Source: Gigaspora rosea (taxonomy: Eukaryota > Glomeromycota > Glomeromycetes > Diversisporales > Gigasporaceae). From it: a DNA stretch of 64,000 nt. Under the pieces are notes generated by a model that made no database searches, was not told the DNA's origin, and worked only from the letters and a program-made list of their open reading frames with translations. Location of the stretch: the NCBI GenBank assembly GCA_003550325.1, contig QKWP01000218.1, forward strand, positions 174,072-238,071, written 5' to 3'. The position numbers were made by a program, and so were the translations under genes. Shown piece after piece: positions 22,125 through 35,184 of the stretch (positions are counted from its first letter, which is position 1; the number at the start of each line of letters is the position of its first letter).

Positions 22125-24095
22125 CAGCTGTATATAAGAAAATTGTAAACTTACATAAAATTTTTACATAAATTTACGATTTTCTTATAGTGTATAAAAA
22201 AACCATTTTACACTAATTTTCAAATTATTTCGAAATGAATCAATGTTTAACTAATATTTTTAAATATTTCAATAATTGAGTGTTTTTGACTATAAAAAAA
22301 AAAAAAAAAAACAAAGTTCAAAATTTCTTAGGCCTATTTGATTCGTAAGCTACTATAGATCATAAAAATATATTTCACAAAATGTGTGAAAAACTTAAAA
22401 AAAAGCTGTTTTAAACGATTTTTACTCCTCTTTCCCTTATACTCCCTTTTCTCTTTTTTTTTCTCTTTTTTTTTCTCTTTCTTTTTTTTTTAATATTTCA
22501 AATACTTTCAAAATATTTTAGAATGATTTGTAACCTGGATCATATTAAGAACATATTTGATTAATATTTTCAAAATGGTTCATTAATTTTCGATAATTGT
22601 ACTACAAAATCAGATTAGATCTTTGTTTATTTTTTTTTGTTTATAATTTAGATCTTCTATTAATTTTACATTGTTTCTTCATTTTCTTTTTGTTTTTNTT
22701 TGACTAATATTTTTGAAATGTTTCGATGATTTTTGATAATTGTACTTCAAAATCAGATTAGATCTTTGTTTATTTTTTTTTGTTTATAATTTAGATCTTC
22801 TATTAATTTTACATTGTTTCTTCATTTTCTTTTTGTTTTTTTTGGTTTGGTTTCATTTTTTTTAGTTTTGTTTTGTTTTTTTATTTTTTAATTTTTTTTT
22901 ATTTTTTAATTTTTAATTTTTTTATTTTATCTCTATACTTTACTACTGGCACTTTGCAAGAAATCCAACAAGTTTTCAGCACTTTGCGCAAGCTAGCTCA
23001 GCCTTTCAACACTTTGCAAAAACACACTCCAGCAATTTCTAAATTTCAAAAATGCAAATTTTCACAAGTTTTTGCAAGTTTTTGCAAGGTTTTGTTTCAT
23101 TTATTTTTTCATTTCATGTTTTTTGTTTTTGTTTTTCTTGTTTTATTTTTATTAATTTATTTTATTTTGGCGCTTTGCAAAAACTTTTGATGATTTCTGA
23201 ATTACAAGATCACAAACACTTACTTCAAGGAAATAAAAATTTGAAGCTTCGTTTATTTTTTTACTTATTTTGCTTACATTTTTGTTTTTTGTTTGTTTTC
23301 TTTTTTTTACTTATTTTTTTAATTTTAATTTATTTTATTTATCCCTTACTTCTTTCAAAACTTTGCAAGAAAACAATTTGACTTTTCTTTACTTTACAAA
23401 AACACCAATTCTAACACTTCTGGCACTTTGCAAGAAGTCGTGAATATAAGCGAATACAATCGAATATAAGCAAATATAAGCAAATATAAGCAAATATAAG
23501 CAAATATAATAGTTTATTTTTTTTGTTTTGTTTTTTTTTTGTTATTTTTTTCAGGTTTGTTTTTTGTTTTTTGTTTGTTTTTTTTTACCAGTACTTTTTA
23601 GAAAGTTGCAAATATGAACAAATATAAATAAATATAATAGTTAAACAAAGAAGAAGAGAAATAATAGCTAACTACAGGGTAAGAAAAATAAGTGTATAGA
23701 GCTAGTATTATGCAACAAAGTGTGAAAGTAGTTTAAAATATTACTATTTTTTTCATTTTCATTTTTTTTGGTTTATTTTTTTTGTTATTTTTTTATTTTA
23801 GGAAGTAGCGAATATGAACGAATATTAGTGAATGTAAGTGAATATTATAGTTAAAACAAAGAAGAAAAAAAATAATAGCTAACTGCAGGGTGAGAAAAAT
23901 AAGTGTTAAAGCTATCATTATGTGACAAAGTGCGAAAGAGTTCAAAATATTACTATTTTTTCAGGTTTGTTTTATTTCATTATTTTTTCGATTTTAGATT
24001 TTTTTGTTTTTATTTTTTTTGTCATTTTTTCATTTTTTCGTAAAAAACGTATAATAATATATAATAAAATATATAATATGAATTAAAAAATATAG
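22125..24095. repeat. Low-complexity T-rich block with degenerate repeats
   Basis: Contains runs of TTTTATTTTT, tandem AGCAAATATA (about 23455-23510), CACTTTGCAAGAA words and repeated AATAGCTAACT..AGGGTGAG segments near 23665 and 23875 that also occur at 18865. N at 22698 lies between two copies of about 140 bp (22557-22697 and 22699-22841), nearly identical in their last 90 bp. ORFs here are low-complexity and not credible. Confidence 0.6.
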
Positions 24096-24103
24096 ATTTT
24101 TTT

Positions 24104-25210
24104 TAAATTCGGCAATCCTGCCTTCTGTGTCTATAGACTTTATTATATAAAAAACTAATGTTTACATATATATTGTAATACTATTCTAACAGAAAGCTCA
24201 CCCAACATTACGTCCAGGTGCGACCCGCCTAGAGATTATTCAACTAGATTAGGATTCTCAACTTACTGAGAATATGTTTCCTCCTGTCACCGGCTGGCAA
24301 TCGCTTGCCTATCAGATTTGCCAAATGCTTCCAAATCTAAATATTTAAACTTAACCCACGAAGACCAAGTCGGCTTGGTTCCCTCTAGGATTAAATTGTT
24401 TATATTTGATTCTGCTAAAACTCTCACTCCATTTTTCCAGTCTTTTTTTTTCTTTAGGCTATGCTTTGCGATTTGACTAGTTTCGCTATTCGAAGTAGTG
24501 TTTTCGTTTTTTCCGCTACTCTTGTTCTTGCTTTTGCTTCGGCTTTTTCTTTTCGCTAAGGTAGTTATCCCCTCTCCTTTTTCCCAGTCATTTTGAAATT
24601 CATATCTGAAGTTCCAAATATGCTGCTGAAACCTCACGTTGACAGTCTCAATAATTGTATCCAAAGCCCTTCTTGTCCCGGCTTTGTCCTTTATTAGACT
24701 TTCCACCTTTCTCTTCCAACTCTGAGATATAAGTCCTTGAATTAACTGGTTTCTTGTAACTTTTTTCTCTTTCTCCCCTTTGCCAAAAATCCCTTTTTTT
24801 CAATTTCTGTATCGCTAATTCTGCAGACGTACTGGAATCTTCCTGGAGTATTTTTTCACCTCTTCGCATGTTCTTCTTTTATCATTCTCCAAATTTCCTG
24901 ATAGTCCACACATCTTGACAGGTGTTCTAACGTTTCTGGCTCCTGCTGACAGGTCACACAAATGTCCGCTTTGTATAGGTCCGGCCTTCTTACTCTAAGC
25001 TCCGACAGCATCGGCAAAAGGCCATTAAGGCACTTTGTTCTAAAAATCCATTCCTTATTTTTCCTTTCATCTGTACATCTTTTTCCTTTATACCTTCCTA
25101 AAAACCGCCATGCCTCTTTCCAATCTATATTACCCACCTCTTTTTCAAAGTTCCTTTCTTCAAACCTCTTTAGTCCTACCCATTCCGCATCTTGTATTGC
25201 TGTTACAAAA
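24104..25210 (-). pseudogene. 5'-truncated LINE, 3' tail of ORF2 with zinc finger
   Basis: Minus-strand fragments at 25137-24856, 24869-24648 and 24706-24287 together encode the C-terminal end of a LINE ORF2. They read EWIFRTKCLNGLLPML, then CVTCQQEPETLEHLSRC (a zf-RVT-type Cys/His finger), a linker, and a Lys/Ser-rich tail with VRVLAESNINNLILEG. Two frame changes separate them. The RT core is absent, as expected of a dead-on-arrival insertion from target-primed reverse transcription. A T-run at about 24096-24103 may be the A-tail. It differs from the 5.4-kb LINE, so a second LINE lineage is present. Confidence 0.75.
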
Positions 25211-25689
25211 TATATATTAAATTAAAATATAATATATAATAATAATAATAAATAAAAAAATATATAATTTTATATTAAATTGCGAAACCTTATGTAAATA
25301 TGCAAAAACATGCCAAAACATGCAAAAAACTGTAAAACGGTAAAAATTTGCAATAAGCAAGATTATGTGAATTTTATTATTAATTGATTATTAATTGATC
25401 ATAATATCGTAATATATTATTGTTTTAAGCTAGTTTTTGCTAGTTTATGCAAGTTTTTAATATTTGTTGTTTATAATATTTTTGCTATATTTCGAATTTA
25501 CTATGCCATAAAAGTTCATAATTATTATACCTTTGTAATACTCCAAAATACTATAGCGTAAACTTTCGTAATTATTACTTCTACATAATACTTCTAACTA
25601 ATCATAAGTTTTTCGTAAGTTTACCTCTGTATAAAAACTTACGAAGGTTTACGCATATTTTTTTTGCTAATGCTATCGCCAAAAAATTT
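25211..25689. other. Gene-free AT-rich spacer
   Basis: AT microsatellite-like sequence and repeated TGCAAAAACATGC and TACTATRGCGTAAA words; nothing coding. Confidence 0.4.
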
Positions 25690-26200
25690 TGATTTTTTTA
25701 TCTATTTTATTAATAATAAACCTTGTTATTGTTACCAATTTTGACTAAATATGGATTATAAAATCTGATTGGCCAATATTTATATTCATGTTTATTAAAT
25801 ATTCTATTAAAAATTCTTAAAGGTTCGATAGCAAATAACTTTTGATCTAGTGGTTCGATTTGGGTAAAACAACTACCAAAATGTTCATCACGATGTGATG
25901 ATTCTAATGAGCCCAAAATCATTAAAATTGAATCACATGCACATGATTTGTTTCACTTTACATATTTAAAAATTGATTAAATTTAAACATCTGAGTAAAA
26001 AATTCTTAAAGATCTTAGCATTTTGTAAATAGATTTGGATATTTTTGGACTTTTTAAATCATTTCATTGAGTCAAACACTTTAGTAGTTGTTTTATCCAA
26101 ATTGGGCCACTGGATCAATTGTTATTTACTATCAAAGATTTTAAATTTTTTAATAATTTTAAATATGCACAAATATCTTATTGGCCTTTGGTCACATGAC
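25690..26200. repeat. Palindromic element with the hairpin module
   Basis: The left arm (AATAACTTTTGATCTAGTGG, then CAACTACCAAAATGTTCATC) mirrors the right arm (TAGTAGTTGTTTTATCC, then CACTGGATCAATTGTTATT). The core at 25871-25915 is a variant of the palindromic module. Outer sequence GATTGGCCAATATTT / ATCTTATTGGCC extends the symmetry. The 70-codon minus ORF at 25710-25922 is a shadow. Confidence 0.6.
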
Positions 26201-27711
26201 CATAACAAGGTATTTTATTTATAGTTACACCTCTATACAATGCCACCAAAATAGGGTGTGACAGGCTTGGTGATTATAGAGAGGTCAGAATTACTTAAAG
26301 AATTTTATAATTTTAATTCTTTATTTTTTTTAATATATTTAAATTTTTTTTATTAATTATTTTTTTTTAATTTTTTTTTATTTATTAATTTTTTTTTGAA
26401 TTTAATAATTTAGTATGAGTGCATCCTATAAAATTTGTATAATATAAAATCAAACCAATCAAAATAGTCTGTTTTTTTGTTAGTTAGAGTTAGAGTAAAA
26501 TGAAAGTAGTTTATAAGCAAAAAGAAGTATTTTATAATTAAATTTTGCAAGGAATTTTTTTTTGTTAAAGTACGAAAAGTAGTTTTATAAGCAAAATTAT
26601 GAGTTACAAGTAATTTTTTAAAATATTAATATTTTTTTGATTTTACATTACACCTGATCCTACAATCTAATTGGTTTATCAAATAGATGCATTATAATGC
26701 ACATGCACTAAATTATATAAACCTTTTTTTTTAATTAGTTTTTTTTTTATTTTTTTAATTTTTTTAATTTATTTTTTAAACAAAACCTTTTGTTTTATTT
26801 ATTATTTATTTATTTTTTATTTTTTTAAATTTTTTTATTATTTATTTATTTTTTTTTAAATTTTTTTATTATTTATTTATTTTTTTTTTATTCTTTTTTA
26901 TTTTTTAATTTTTTTTTTATTATTAATTTTTTATTTTTTTTATTTAAAATTTTTTTTATTATTTATTTTTTTTAATTCTTTTCAAAAATTGCTAATCTTA
27001 ACTAGAGAAAATTTCCCTATTATATAAGACCAAATCAACTAATAAAATTATAAATATTTATTTATATAATATACAAAGCTGTTTCTAAAATGTATTAATC
27101 TACCCTTTTATCTAATACTAACCTAACCCAAATCCCATACTACACTTACTCTAACTATAACTCTATCACTTTTGCTAATACTAGTCTAAATCTAATTTTA
27201 TACTACCCTTACCCTAATTATAATCCCAACTTCTTTAGCTCTTATCTTAATTTCTTCAGCTCTTACTATTCTAACCCAAATTCGTACTATTAACTAACCC
27301 TAACTTCACTACTAATTCATGCAATTCTCTAATTCTATTTTAACCCTATACTACTAACTCTAATTTACGACTTTAGTTTGTATAAATGGCTTGGGCTTTG
27401 CAATAGTTTACTAGTCAAATTGGCATAGGATTTGACACAGAATATGAAAATAAATTTATGTACTATCACAACAATAATATAGAATAGCTATTAAAATATA
27501 ACTTTATATAAATAAACAATATAAAATGAACAAGCAAACTACATATAATGCAAAATTTTGTAAGAATTTTTTTGTTAAGATATACAAAAAATCTTTATTA
27601 GAAAATCTTAAAATATTGCTCTTTTTTAAAAAAATATTCTTTACTAGCCTTTTTTTCTTTATAAAATGAACTAACATGTATTACAAGCCAATATGTGTAT
27701 AATATACTATA
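26201..27711. other. Gene-free low-complexity region
   Basis: A short pogo-like palindrome sits at 26223-26290 (TTACACCTCTATA..TATAGAGAGG). Poly-T/TTTATT runs fill 26320-26395 and 26725-26985. C/T/A-biased sequence with irregular CTAACCC-like words at 27100-27360 resembles degenerate telomere-like repeats but is not a tandem array. Confidence 0.5.
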
Positions 27712-28023
27712 TATGTCTGAAAATAAGCTACTACCTAAAATAAGCTACCCCTCTGATTTTTTTAAAAATTTTAAAAAATTTGTTAGCAATTGCTATATAT
27801 AAAAGTCTAAATTTTACTAAATAAACTTCAAAAGGCGATTAAATAAAGTTGTTCAAAGCATCAAAATATACTTATAATAAAAATTTGGTATTATTTGAAC
27901 AACTTTTTATTAGTACGTCTTTTAATTTTTTCAAAAAACTCAATATTTCAAAAATAAGCTACTTTATGATTTTTTGTATAATTTTTTGGCCAAAAAAGGT
28001 AGCTTAATTTTGAACAAATACTG
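27712..28023. mobile_element. AAGCTAC MITE, copy 1 (about 310 bp)
   Basis: The left CTGAAAATAAGCTACTACC and the right GGTAGCTTAATTTTGAACA are inverted ends next to TATA. The interior (AACTTCAAAAG, TAAAGTTGTT, AAAATTTGGTATTATTTGA) matches the reverse complement of 35185-35490, so these are two copies of one family. Confidence 0.65.
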
Positions 28024-28029
28024 TATATA

Positions 28030-28330
28030 TACTTATTGCACAGGTCTTATATGACAAGCTGTGCTTTTTTCATTTACTTATTGGCATGGAATTGTTATAT
28101 CAGATACTGTGCAATAAGATAGTTATTATATGAGTGTTGAATAACCTATTATATACACAGGTTTATATTTAAATCCCATGCTTTCGGCACAGAATATGAA
28201 CCTGTGTATAACTGGGTTACTCACTACAACCCATACAATAACTATAAAATGTCATCTGAATGCACTATTTTATAGTGATATTACATATTAAAAGATCTGT
28301 ACTATTTTGAGTATTCTTGATACCAACCCA
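28030..28330. repeat. Palindromic repeat, related to 37250-37510
   Basis: The segment with GCACAGGTCTTATAT, GGAATTGTTATATCAGATAC and AACCTGTGTATAACTGGG matches, in opposite orientation, the stretch at 37250-37510. It has its own internal symmetry around 28190. No ORF. Confidence 0.55.
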
Positions 28331-29176
28331 TACTATAGTCTATACCACTTTTCTTATAGAGAAACAGCAACAAAACATCAATGACTTACAGTACAAAACA
28401 AACAACTATAAATAAAGACACCAAGAGATAGTGATATAGCACAAACAAAAGAGAACAAAGAATAATGAAATAATGCCAAAAAACTATAACTAACAAAAGT
28501 AGGACTCACAAAAAAATAACAAATCTAAAGAAAATGAACAAACAATAGCAACAAACCAACAACCTAAACGAAAAAAAACAAGCAATTAGTAACCATTATA
28601 AAAATAACAACATCATAAAAATAATGACAATATTAACAATATGAAGGTGCTTATATATAATGAAGCTTTAACTATAACAATTTTACTGCTCTAAGCCAAA
28701 TAAAGCATCTACAAATAGTGATACTAAAAATAATGATGCCAAAAAATTATGACATCTAAAAGCAATGATATTGAATAACAATAATATCAATAAACAATAA
28801 CACTAAATAACAATATTATCAATAAATAACTATATGGACAGTAAAAGAATTAACACTATATATAAAAAAAAAGAAACTACTAAATTAGAAAAACTATTAA
28901 AAAGAAAAAATACAAATATAAATAAAAAAAATAAATAAATATATATAAATCACTGATTTGTATAAATAGAGAATTTTTTCTCTGGTTAAGTATAGAATTC
29001 TTATTTTTTATTTTTTTTTTTAAAAAATTTTTTATTATTTGTTTTTTTCAGTTTTTTTTCAAGTTTTTTTAAATTTTTTGACAATTTTTTATCTATTTAT
29101 ATTTTTTTTTAATATTTTTTTTAATTTGTTTTATTTTTAATTTTTTAATTTTTTTTTAGACAAAAAAAAAATAGCA
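28331..29176. other. A-rich then T-rich low-complexity spacer
   Basis: 28340-28960 is made of short AACAATAATR and ACAAAC words; 28990-29160 is T-rich. No gene or boundary was seen. Confidence 0.45.
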
Positions 29177-29184
29177 ACCCTATA

Positions 29185-30317
29185 CAGGGATGGCATGTTA
29201 TAATATTGGGCATTTGAACAATTTGGGCATTTGGACATTTGAACAATATCCAATTGTCCAAATAATTTTGATTGGACATAGTAACTTTTTTTATTGGACA
29301 TTAAAAAAATTAATTTAATCTTGTCCTAAATTAAACTTAATTCAGGCCAATATTTACTAATACAAAATACTTTAATATACTGTATATTTAAAAAGTATAC
29401 TGATAATAATAGTAATAACTATTATGTACATATATATTCATAATACTGAATCAACTTAGCTTCTATTTTATTTACAATATTTATATTTGATATTGGCTAA
29501 TAAAATATGATTAATTAAACAAAATTTTAGAAAATATAAAATGATTGTATTTCAAAAAGAATAAAATAATAGTTGATTTTATTTTTAATTTTAAAATAAA
29601 AGCATATTATAAAAGAAAACACACTATTACAAAAAATCAAAATATTTTATTTTTAGATATAATTGATTTTTGGTCAATTGCAAATAGTTATTACATAGTA
29701 AAGTCTAAATTCTGCAATGTAAATAGATAATTGGTGCTTAAGTAAACTTGTTTAGAAAACTAAAATACATATTACTAAAAGTTTTATCAAATTGGAGTAG
29801 TTTTTATTATTTAACTTTTAAGTTTTAAATTCAATAAATATATATAGTTAATAAAATTTTAATTTTTTGTTGAATGTAAAAATTAAAAACCAATTAATAA
29901 AAAATTTTTCAATTATGTTAAAAATTTTAGAAAATATATATTTTGATTTCCTAAATAAGTTTATTTAAATGACTATAAACAATATGTATAGTAAACTTTG
30001 GACTTTACTATGATCGTGAGGTAGCTTATTTTCAGGTCAAAGATATTTTGAGTTTTTTGACCAAAAAAGAGAGAGATGATAACTTATTTTTAGCTTTGGT
30101 TGTCATATTATTAAAATTGTCCAATAAAATTATTGGACAATTGGACATATGTCCAATTGACAATTTGGACATATGTTCAATAATCTTACAATTTATTTGG
30201 ATATTGTCCAATACCTAAAGGTCCAAAAAATTATTTGGATATTTGGACTATATTTGAATGTCCAAATGTTAAATTGTCCAATTAAATTTATTTGGATATT
30301 GTCCAATGCCAACTCTG
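29185..30317. mobile_element. hAT-like non-autonomous element (1.13 kb)
   Basis: The ends CAGGGATGGCAT and ATGCCAACTCTG are inverted, and the flanks ACCCTATA at 29177-29184 and 30318-30325 are identical. An 8-bp duplication with CAG..CTG ends is characteristic of hAT transposons. Subterminal regions are rich in TTTGGACAATTGTCC-type words. The 61-codon ORF at 29545 is AT-rich noise. A piece of the AAGCTAC MITE family lies at 30005-30100. Confidence 0.85.
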
Positions 30318-30321
30318 ACCC

Positions 30322-30330
30322 TATATGATT

Positions 30331-30377
<47 letters not shown>

Positions 30378-31426
30378 TGTCAAAGTGCCCACTTTTGGGA
30401 TTGGCTTTTTTTCAAGATATATTAGACCTCGGCACCCTATATGGAGAGAAAGCCAACATTCGTACATTGACGAGAGTACAACTAGCCTCACCTGCAACTT
30501 TTGGTTGCCTATTTAAGTAGCCACCCGAAGGTTCTATCTAGCTGCCATACCTGCAACCCACATACTGGCATTGCCTATTTAAACCCTCTGATCTTTTGCC
30601 TCCTGCCGGTCCATTTTGTATCACCGGCACAGCTACCAGCTACTAAACCTGGAGTTCGTACCGGATACTAACTGCACCCTTAGGACTAGTGTATCCTTAG
30701 TGGGAAACTTGGTAGAGTGTTTTCCCGTCCCACATAGGTATCACCTACTCTTCGGTAGCAACAGGTGTTGCCCTCTATCATTATCTACTTCTGTTCTTGT
30801 AAAGTTCACATGACCCCAGTACCACCCCGTTCCTTTTTTAGTTTCCTTCACCCGGAACTTTCCTTCCTCTGGTTGCTTTCTTACTTCCAATCCGAAGACC
30901 CGGAAGAGTTGGTCTGCCCTGGCGAACCTAGGGGCTCCCAACCCCTAGTACATGATTTCACAACACATCTCCTTTTCCTCCAGTGCGACCTCCGGCGGTC
31001 TGGTTGGTAGGGTCCACCATAAATCCTTTGATCGTAAGTCCACTTCTGGTCAGTCCGAACTAGTCAGTCCCCATCCGATTCCTGTTGGGCACCATTGAAA
31101 GTCAGCTACCTCTTTACTCGGGTCTTGCCAAGTATGGTTTCCTGTTGTCCTACGGTTCTGTGCATAACACAGCGCCTGCGCTCCCCAGGATCTATGCGCC
31201 CCAGTTTTGTGCATAACACAACGCCAAAGCTCCCAATACGAGCTGGTATAACCTAGGAAACAGATTTGTACATCCGAGCTCAGAGTCCAGGTTACCGTAA
31301 CGCAAGTAAATTTTTCAAAATCATCTCCAGTGGGATTTGAACTCTGTACCTTTTGTTACAACTACTTGGGGGGTGACAACAATCCAACTACACTATGTCG
31401 CCACACCTTTATATGATTATTTACTT
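30322..31426 (-). mobile_element. tRNA-headed non-autonomous retroelement (about 1.07 kb), full-length
   Basis: Read on the minus strand, the element (31409 to 30339) opens with a tRNA-like head: A-box-like TAGTGTAGTTGG (31395-31384) and B-box-like GAGTTCAAATCCC (31344-31332), about 40 nt apart as in Pol III promoters. It ends in a 39-base A-tract (T-run at 30337-30375). Perfect 17-bp direct repeats TATATGATTATTTACTT flank it (30322-30338 and 31410-31426). The body is markedly less AT-rich than its surroundings. ORFs of 62-81 codons on both strands show no domain. The architecture is SINE-like, but the length is well above a typical SINE. Relatives lie at 12390, 13427, 37745 and 40780. Confidence 0.85.
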
Positions 31427-31655
31427 ATTTTACAGATTGTTAATTATATATAAACAATAATTATTCTTTTGATAATTATTTTTTTTTGCATTGTTTTTTT
31501 TTAATTTATTAATAAATTGTTTTTTCTTCTCTTTAGGAATTGTTGCTAGAGCTGTTACTAGAACTGTTATTGAAGTGTTATTGGAGCTATTGTTGAAACC
31601 TTGAAACTATCATTAGAACTATAGTTGAAGTCTTGTAGTCATTGATAAAGCTGTT
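31427..31655. repeat. Degenerate short-unit repeat interrupted by a hAT element
   Basis: Short variants of GAACTGTTATTGAAGT and GCTATTGTTGAA run at 31540-31660 and continue after the inserted element at 32469-32515 (GCCATTATTGAAGTTGTTAT). Confidence 0.55.
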
Positions 31656-31663
31656 GTTAAAAC

Positions 31664-32460
31664 TAGAGATAGGAATCGAACCTAATATGATTGATCATGA
31701 TTGATTATATTGTTTGATTGATTATAAAAGTCTTTAATCGATCATTATCGATCATATAGTTTGATCAATTATAAAGTTTGACCAATCATAGCTTTTTAAT
31801 CTAACTTATAGTTACAATTACATGGATTTTGTATTACCATTTTGGTTAACTCATAGTTACAATTACATGGATTTTGTATTACTGTTTTGGTTTTTATTTT
31901 GGTTATATGTGGCCAAATTTGTATTAGATAAAATTGATCAATAACTTTTTTGATTTATGATCAACATTATCTTTTTTAATAAATGATAATTAATGTAAAT
32001 AATTTCGAATTAAACTTACAATTAAAGTTAATATATTAAAGCCTGATAATTAATTTGCAAAAATGTTATAATAGTTCCACCAATAGCTAAATAAATCAAA
32101 CAATTAAACTAATAATTTTTCACGATAATACTATAATTACAATAAGTAGTTGCATAATGCAGTTATACTAACTGAGAATGGATAATAAACTTAGTAATGT
32201 GCTATTTATATGATATCTGAATACAGTACGTACAGTACATACAGTATATATAGTTGCATAGTGTGTATAGTATGTACATATCACTCTGACTGTATTATAT
32301 TGTGTATTTCTGACATCATAAATTATAATCAATCATAAGATCATGATCAATCATATACAATAACTGATCAAAAATTCTATGATCGATCATAAAATCAATC
32401 TTTTTTGTATATGATCGATCAATGATTGATTATTAGATATTTAACTGATTCTTATCTCTA
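31664..32460. mobile_element. hAT-like element (797 bp)
   Basis: The ends TAGAGATAGGAATC and GATTCTTATCTCTA are inverted. The flanks GTTAAAAC (31656-31663) and GTTAAAGC (32461-32468) differ by one base. The interior is crowded with TGATCGATCAT palindromes and holds a roughly 43-bp tandem duplication around 31800-31890 (TCATAGTTACAATTACATGG). Confidence 0.7.
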
Positions 32461-32515
32461 GTTAAAGCCTAGAGCCATTATTGAAGTTGTTATTAAAGCT
32501 ATTATTGAGTCTTAA

Positions 32516-35180
32516 ATTAGAGATCATGAAGTTATGCAATTTGGGTAGCTTGGCTATTTTTATTTTTTTTTTTAAGTTCACTAATTTAGGACCTCGAAAT
32601 ATACATAAATAGGTCAGGTATGAGTTTGCTTATTTTGAGATTTTTTATGCAGATCTTTTCTATTTATAGTAATTTTTTTGCTTATTTTTGAAGTTTTTCT
32701 GCAGATCTTTTCTTTTTTAGTAATCCTATAATTAACTTGACCTATTTATGTATATTTCGGGTCCTACTAATTTGTTATTTTCTTTGTTTTTTCATCATTA
32801 CTCTTTGATTCTTTATAGTTTTTTTATAGTGCTTTTAGTAAATTTAAATTTTTTCAAAAGTTCATTTTGGTTTCTTATGTAAGTTCATTGTTTTTTAGTA
32901 GGTTCTTTCAAAGTTTCTTGTAATATTTTTGGTAGTTTCTAAGTTCATTTTAAGAAAATTATTTCTTCATAGAACTGGTTTTAAAAGAAGAATATAGCAC
33001 AAAAAAGTAACCAATATAATATGTCTAATGCTTGGTATTAAACATGTGTCCCTTAGAAAGCTATACAAGAATGGTATATAGAAATAAAAATATCAATGAT
33101 TGTATTAAAAATTTTTAACTTAAATTTACAAAATATAAAGATATAATTGAGTAGATTTTTTTTAATAAATTAAAAAATTTTTAAAAGTATAATAATAGAT
33201 TTTTTGCAATTAGTTAGATTAAGGCACAAACAAGCTTCTTGGTGATTATAATCCTACTAGTTAGAATAAACTAGTTAAAATTTTAGTTTGTATTTTTTTT
33301 TTAATAATAAAATTATAATAAAAAATTTTTAAATTTTTAAATAAAGAAAGAATTTTAAAAATACTTGAATTTTATTACTTTTGATAAATAAACACAAAAA
33401 CTGCATATACTAAATTCTATTCTATAGCAAATACAAACAATCCAAACAGAAATTATTTGCTTGGTTATTGTTATGAATATAAATAGGAGTTGAAAAGGAG
33501 CAAATATAAAAAAAATATTTTTTACAGATAATACAAAATTTAATTTTGTGAATAAACTAAGTGCATAAAATAAAAATTTAGGGTTAGGGCCTTAATATTA
33601 AAGGCTATGAGGTTAAAATAATACTTATTATATATATAATTTATTTCTGTCATTTTAATTAGTGGATAAGGTCAATTTAAATATTAGTTTTTGTATATTT
33701 TCACTTTTTTTTTTTTTTATACATATTCAGATTTTTGTATTATTTATGCAGGAAGTAGTAATATAATTAACAAATAAAAATTGATCACATGAATTACATG
33801 CTCAATTGATTAAAATAGTTAAGCAAATAATTTATATGATTGGTTAATTACAGAATCACCATAGCAACAGAAATGTGACAGATCGGTATAAAATAATACC
33901 CTTTTTTTAAATTTATTTTTTAAACAATTCTTTTTTTAATTTATTTATTTTTTATTTATTTTATTTTATTTCTTTTTTTATTTAAATTGTTTTTTTGAAT
34001 TTTTTATAATTTTTTTTATCTTAATTTATTTTTATTTATTTTTTAATTTTTAATTAATAATCTGCTAGTCAACTAGAGAGTAATCATAGTATAATAATGC
34101 AGATTATATATAAAAATTACTATAGGTGAAATGTGGCATGCTTCCATTTAAAATTTTTGTTCTATCTAATTTAATAATACATATCCATTAATTGAAAGTT
34201 GTAAAGCTTGTTAAAATATATCTAACAGTGGTTAGATCATCCAAGTTGGCCTAATAGATGCTGAGATATCTTTAAAAAACGATTGGCTAACCATATAAAA
34301 TCTTTATATAAACAATATTTGTTTATATAGAAATTTTATATAGTTAGCCAATCATTTTTCGATAATATCTCAGCATCCACTAGGCTGATTTGGATGATCT
34401 AAACACTATCAGATGCATCTCACAACTTTTATTTAGTGGAAGCATACTATATTTTGCTTATAGTAGTTTCATATATAATTTGTATTATATTATACTATAA
34501 TCAGTATTGTACGTTTTGACTGTCCTGGCTTGTCCATATTCAAAAATGTCCAAGCGTTCAAGATTGTTGAAAGCTTTTTTAGGCTTTAATAATTAATGTC
34601 GTGGCTGAAGCTAGAAATGGCTGAAGTTAACTAGCGGATTATCAATTAAACATTTTTTAAACTTTTTTATAATTAGTTTTTTTTTAATTTTTTTTTTAAT
34701 TTTTTAATTGATTTTTTAAACAAACCTTTAGATTTTATTTTTTTTAAAATTTTTTTTATTATATTTTTTTTGTTTTTTTTAATTCTTTTTTTTTTAATTT
34801 TTTTTATTATCAATTTTTTTTTATTTTTTTTTATTTAAATTGTTTTATTATTATTTATTTATTTTTTTGTTTTTTTTTAAATTTTTTTTATTACTGTAGA
34901 TTAGATATAAATTTATAAAATTTTAATAAACAAACTTGCTTGCTAAAACAGATAGTTTAAAGAATAAACAAAATTGCAAAAAATATTAGAAATTCATAAA
35001 GAATTTAAATATATAGATTGTATATTATTTCTAATATATTATATTTTATACAATAAATTTAAAAGCTTATTAATAATATTAAATCTAATAAATATTATTT
35101 TAAACTATACTATTCAAATTATATATACAAGTACACCATTTTGCGTTTTAAAAAAAAAAAACAAAAAAAAAATTATATAT
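32516..35180. other. Gene-free AT-rich region with one palindrome
   Basis: An inverted pair at 32575-32635 and 32695-32765 (GACCTATTTATGTATATTTC and its complement) and a roughly 220-bp palindrome at 34190-34415 (GATGCTGAGATATC..AATATCTCAGCATC) are present. T-rich runs fill 33700-33720, 33900-34050 and 34670-34890. The 73-codon ORF at 34974 is AT-rich and unsupported. Confidence 0.5.
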
Positions 35181-35184
35181 ACTA

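Noticed and set aside
22873..23381. 105- and 109-codon Phe-rich ORFs
   Set aside because: Homopolymer-driven (TTT codons); not credible membrane proteins.
27100..27360. CTAACCC-like words suggesting an interstitial telomere
   Set aside because: Words are irregularly spaced and mutated; no tandem TTAGGG-type array exists.
30616..31010. 65- and 81-codon ORFs in the retroelement body
   Set aside because: Not conserved in the decayed copies as far as can be read, no domain, and on both strands; treated as chance ORFs in GC-richer DNA.
31335..31409. A free-standing tRNA gene
   Set aside because: A- and B-box words are present but the acceptor stem and anticodon arm do not fold convincingly, and the sequence is the 5' head of a retroelement with TSD and A-tail.
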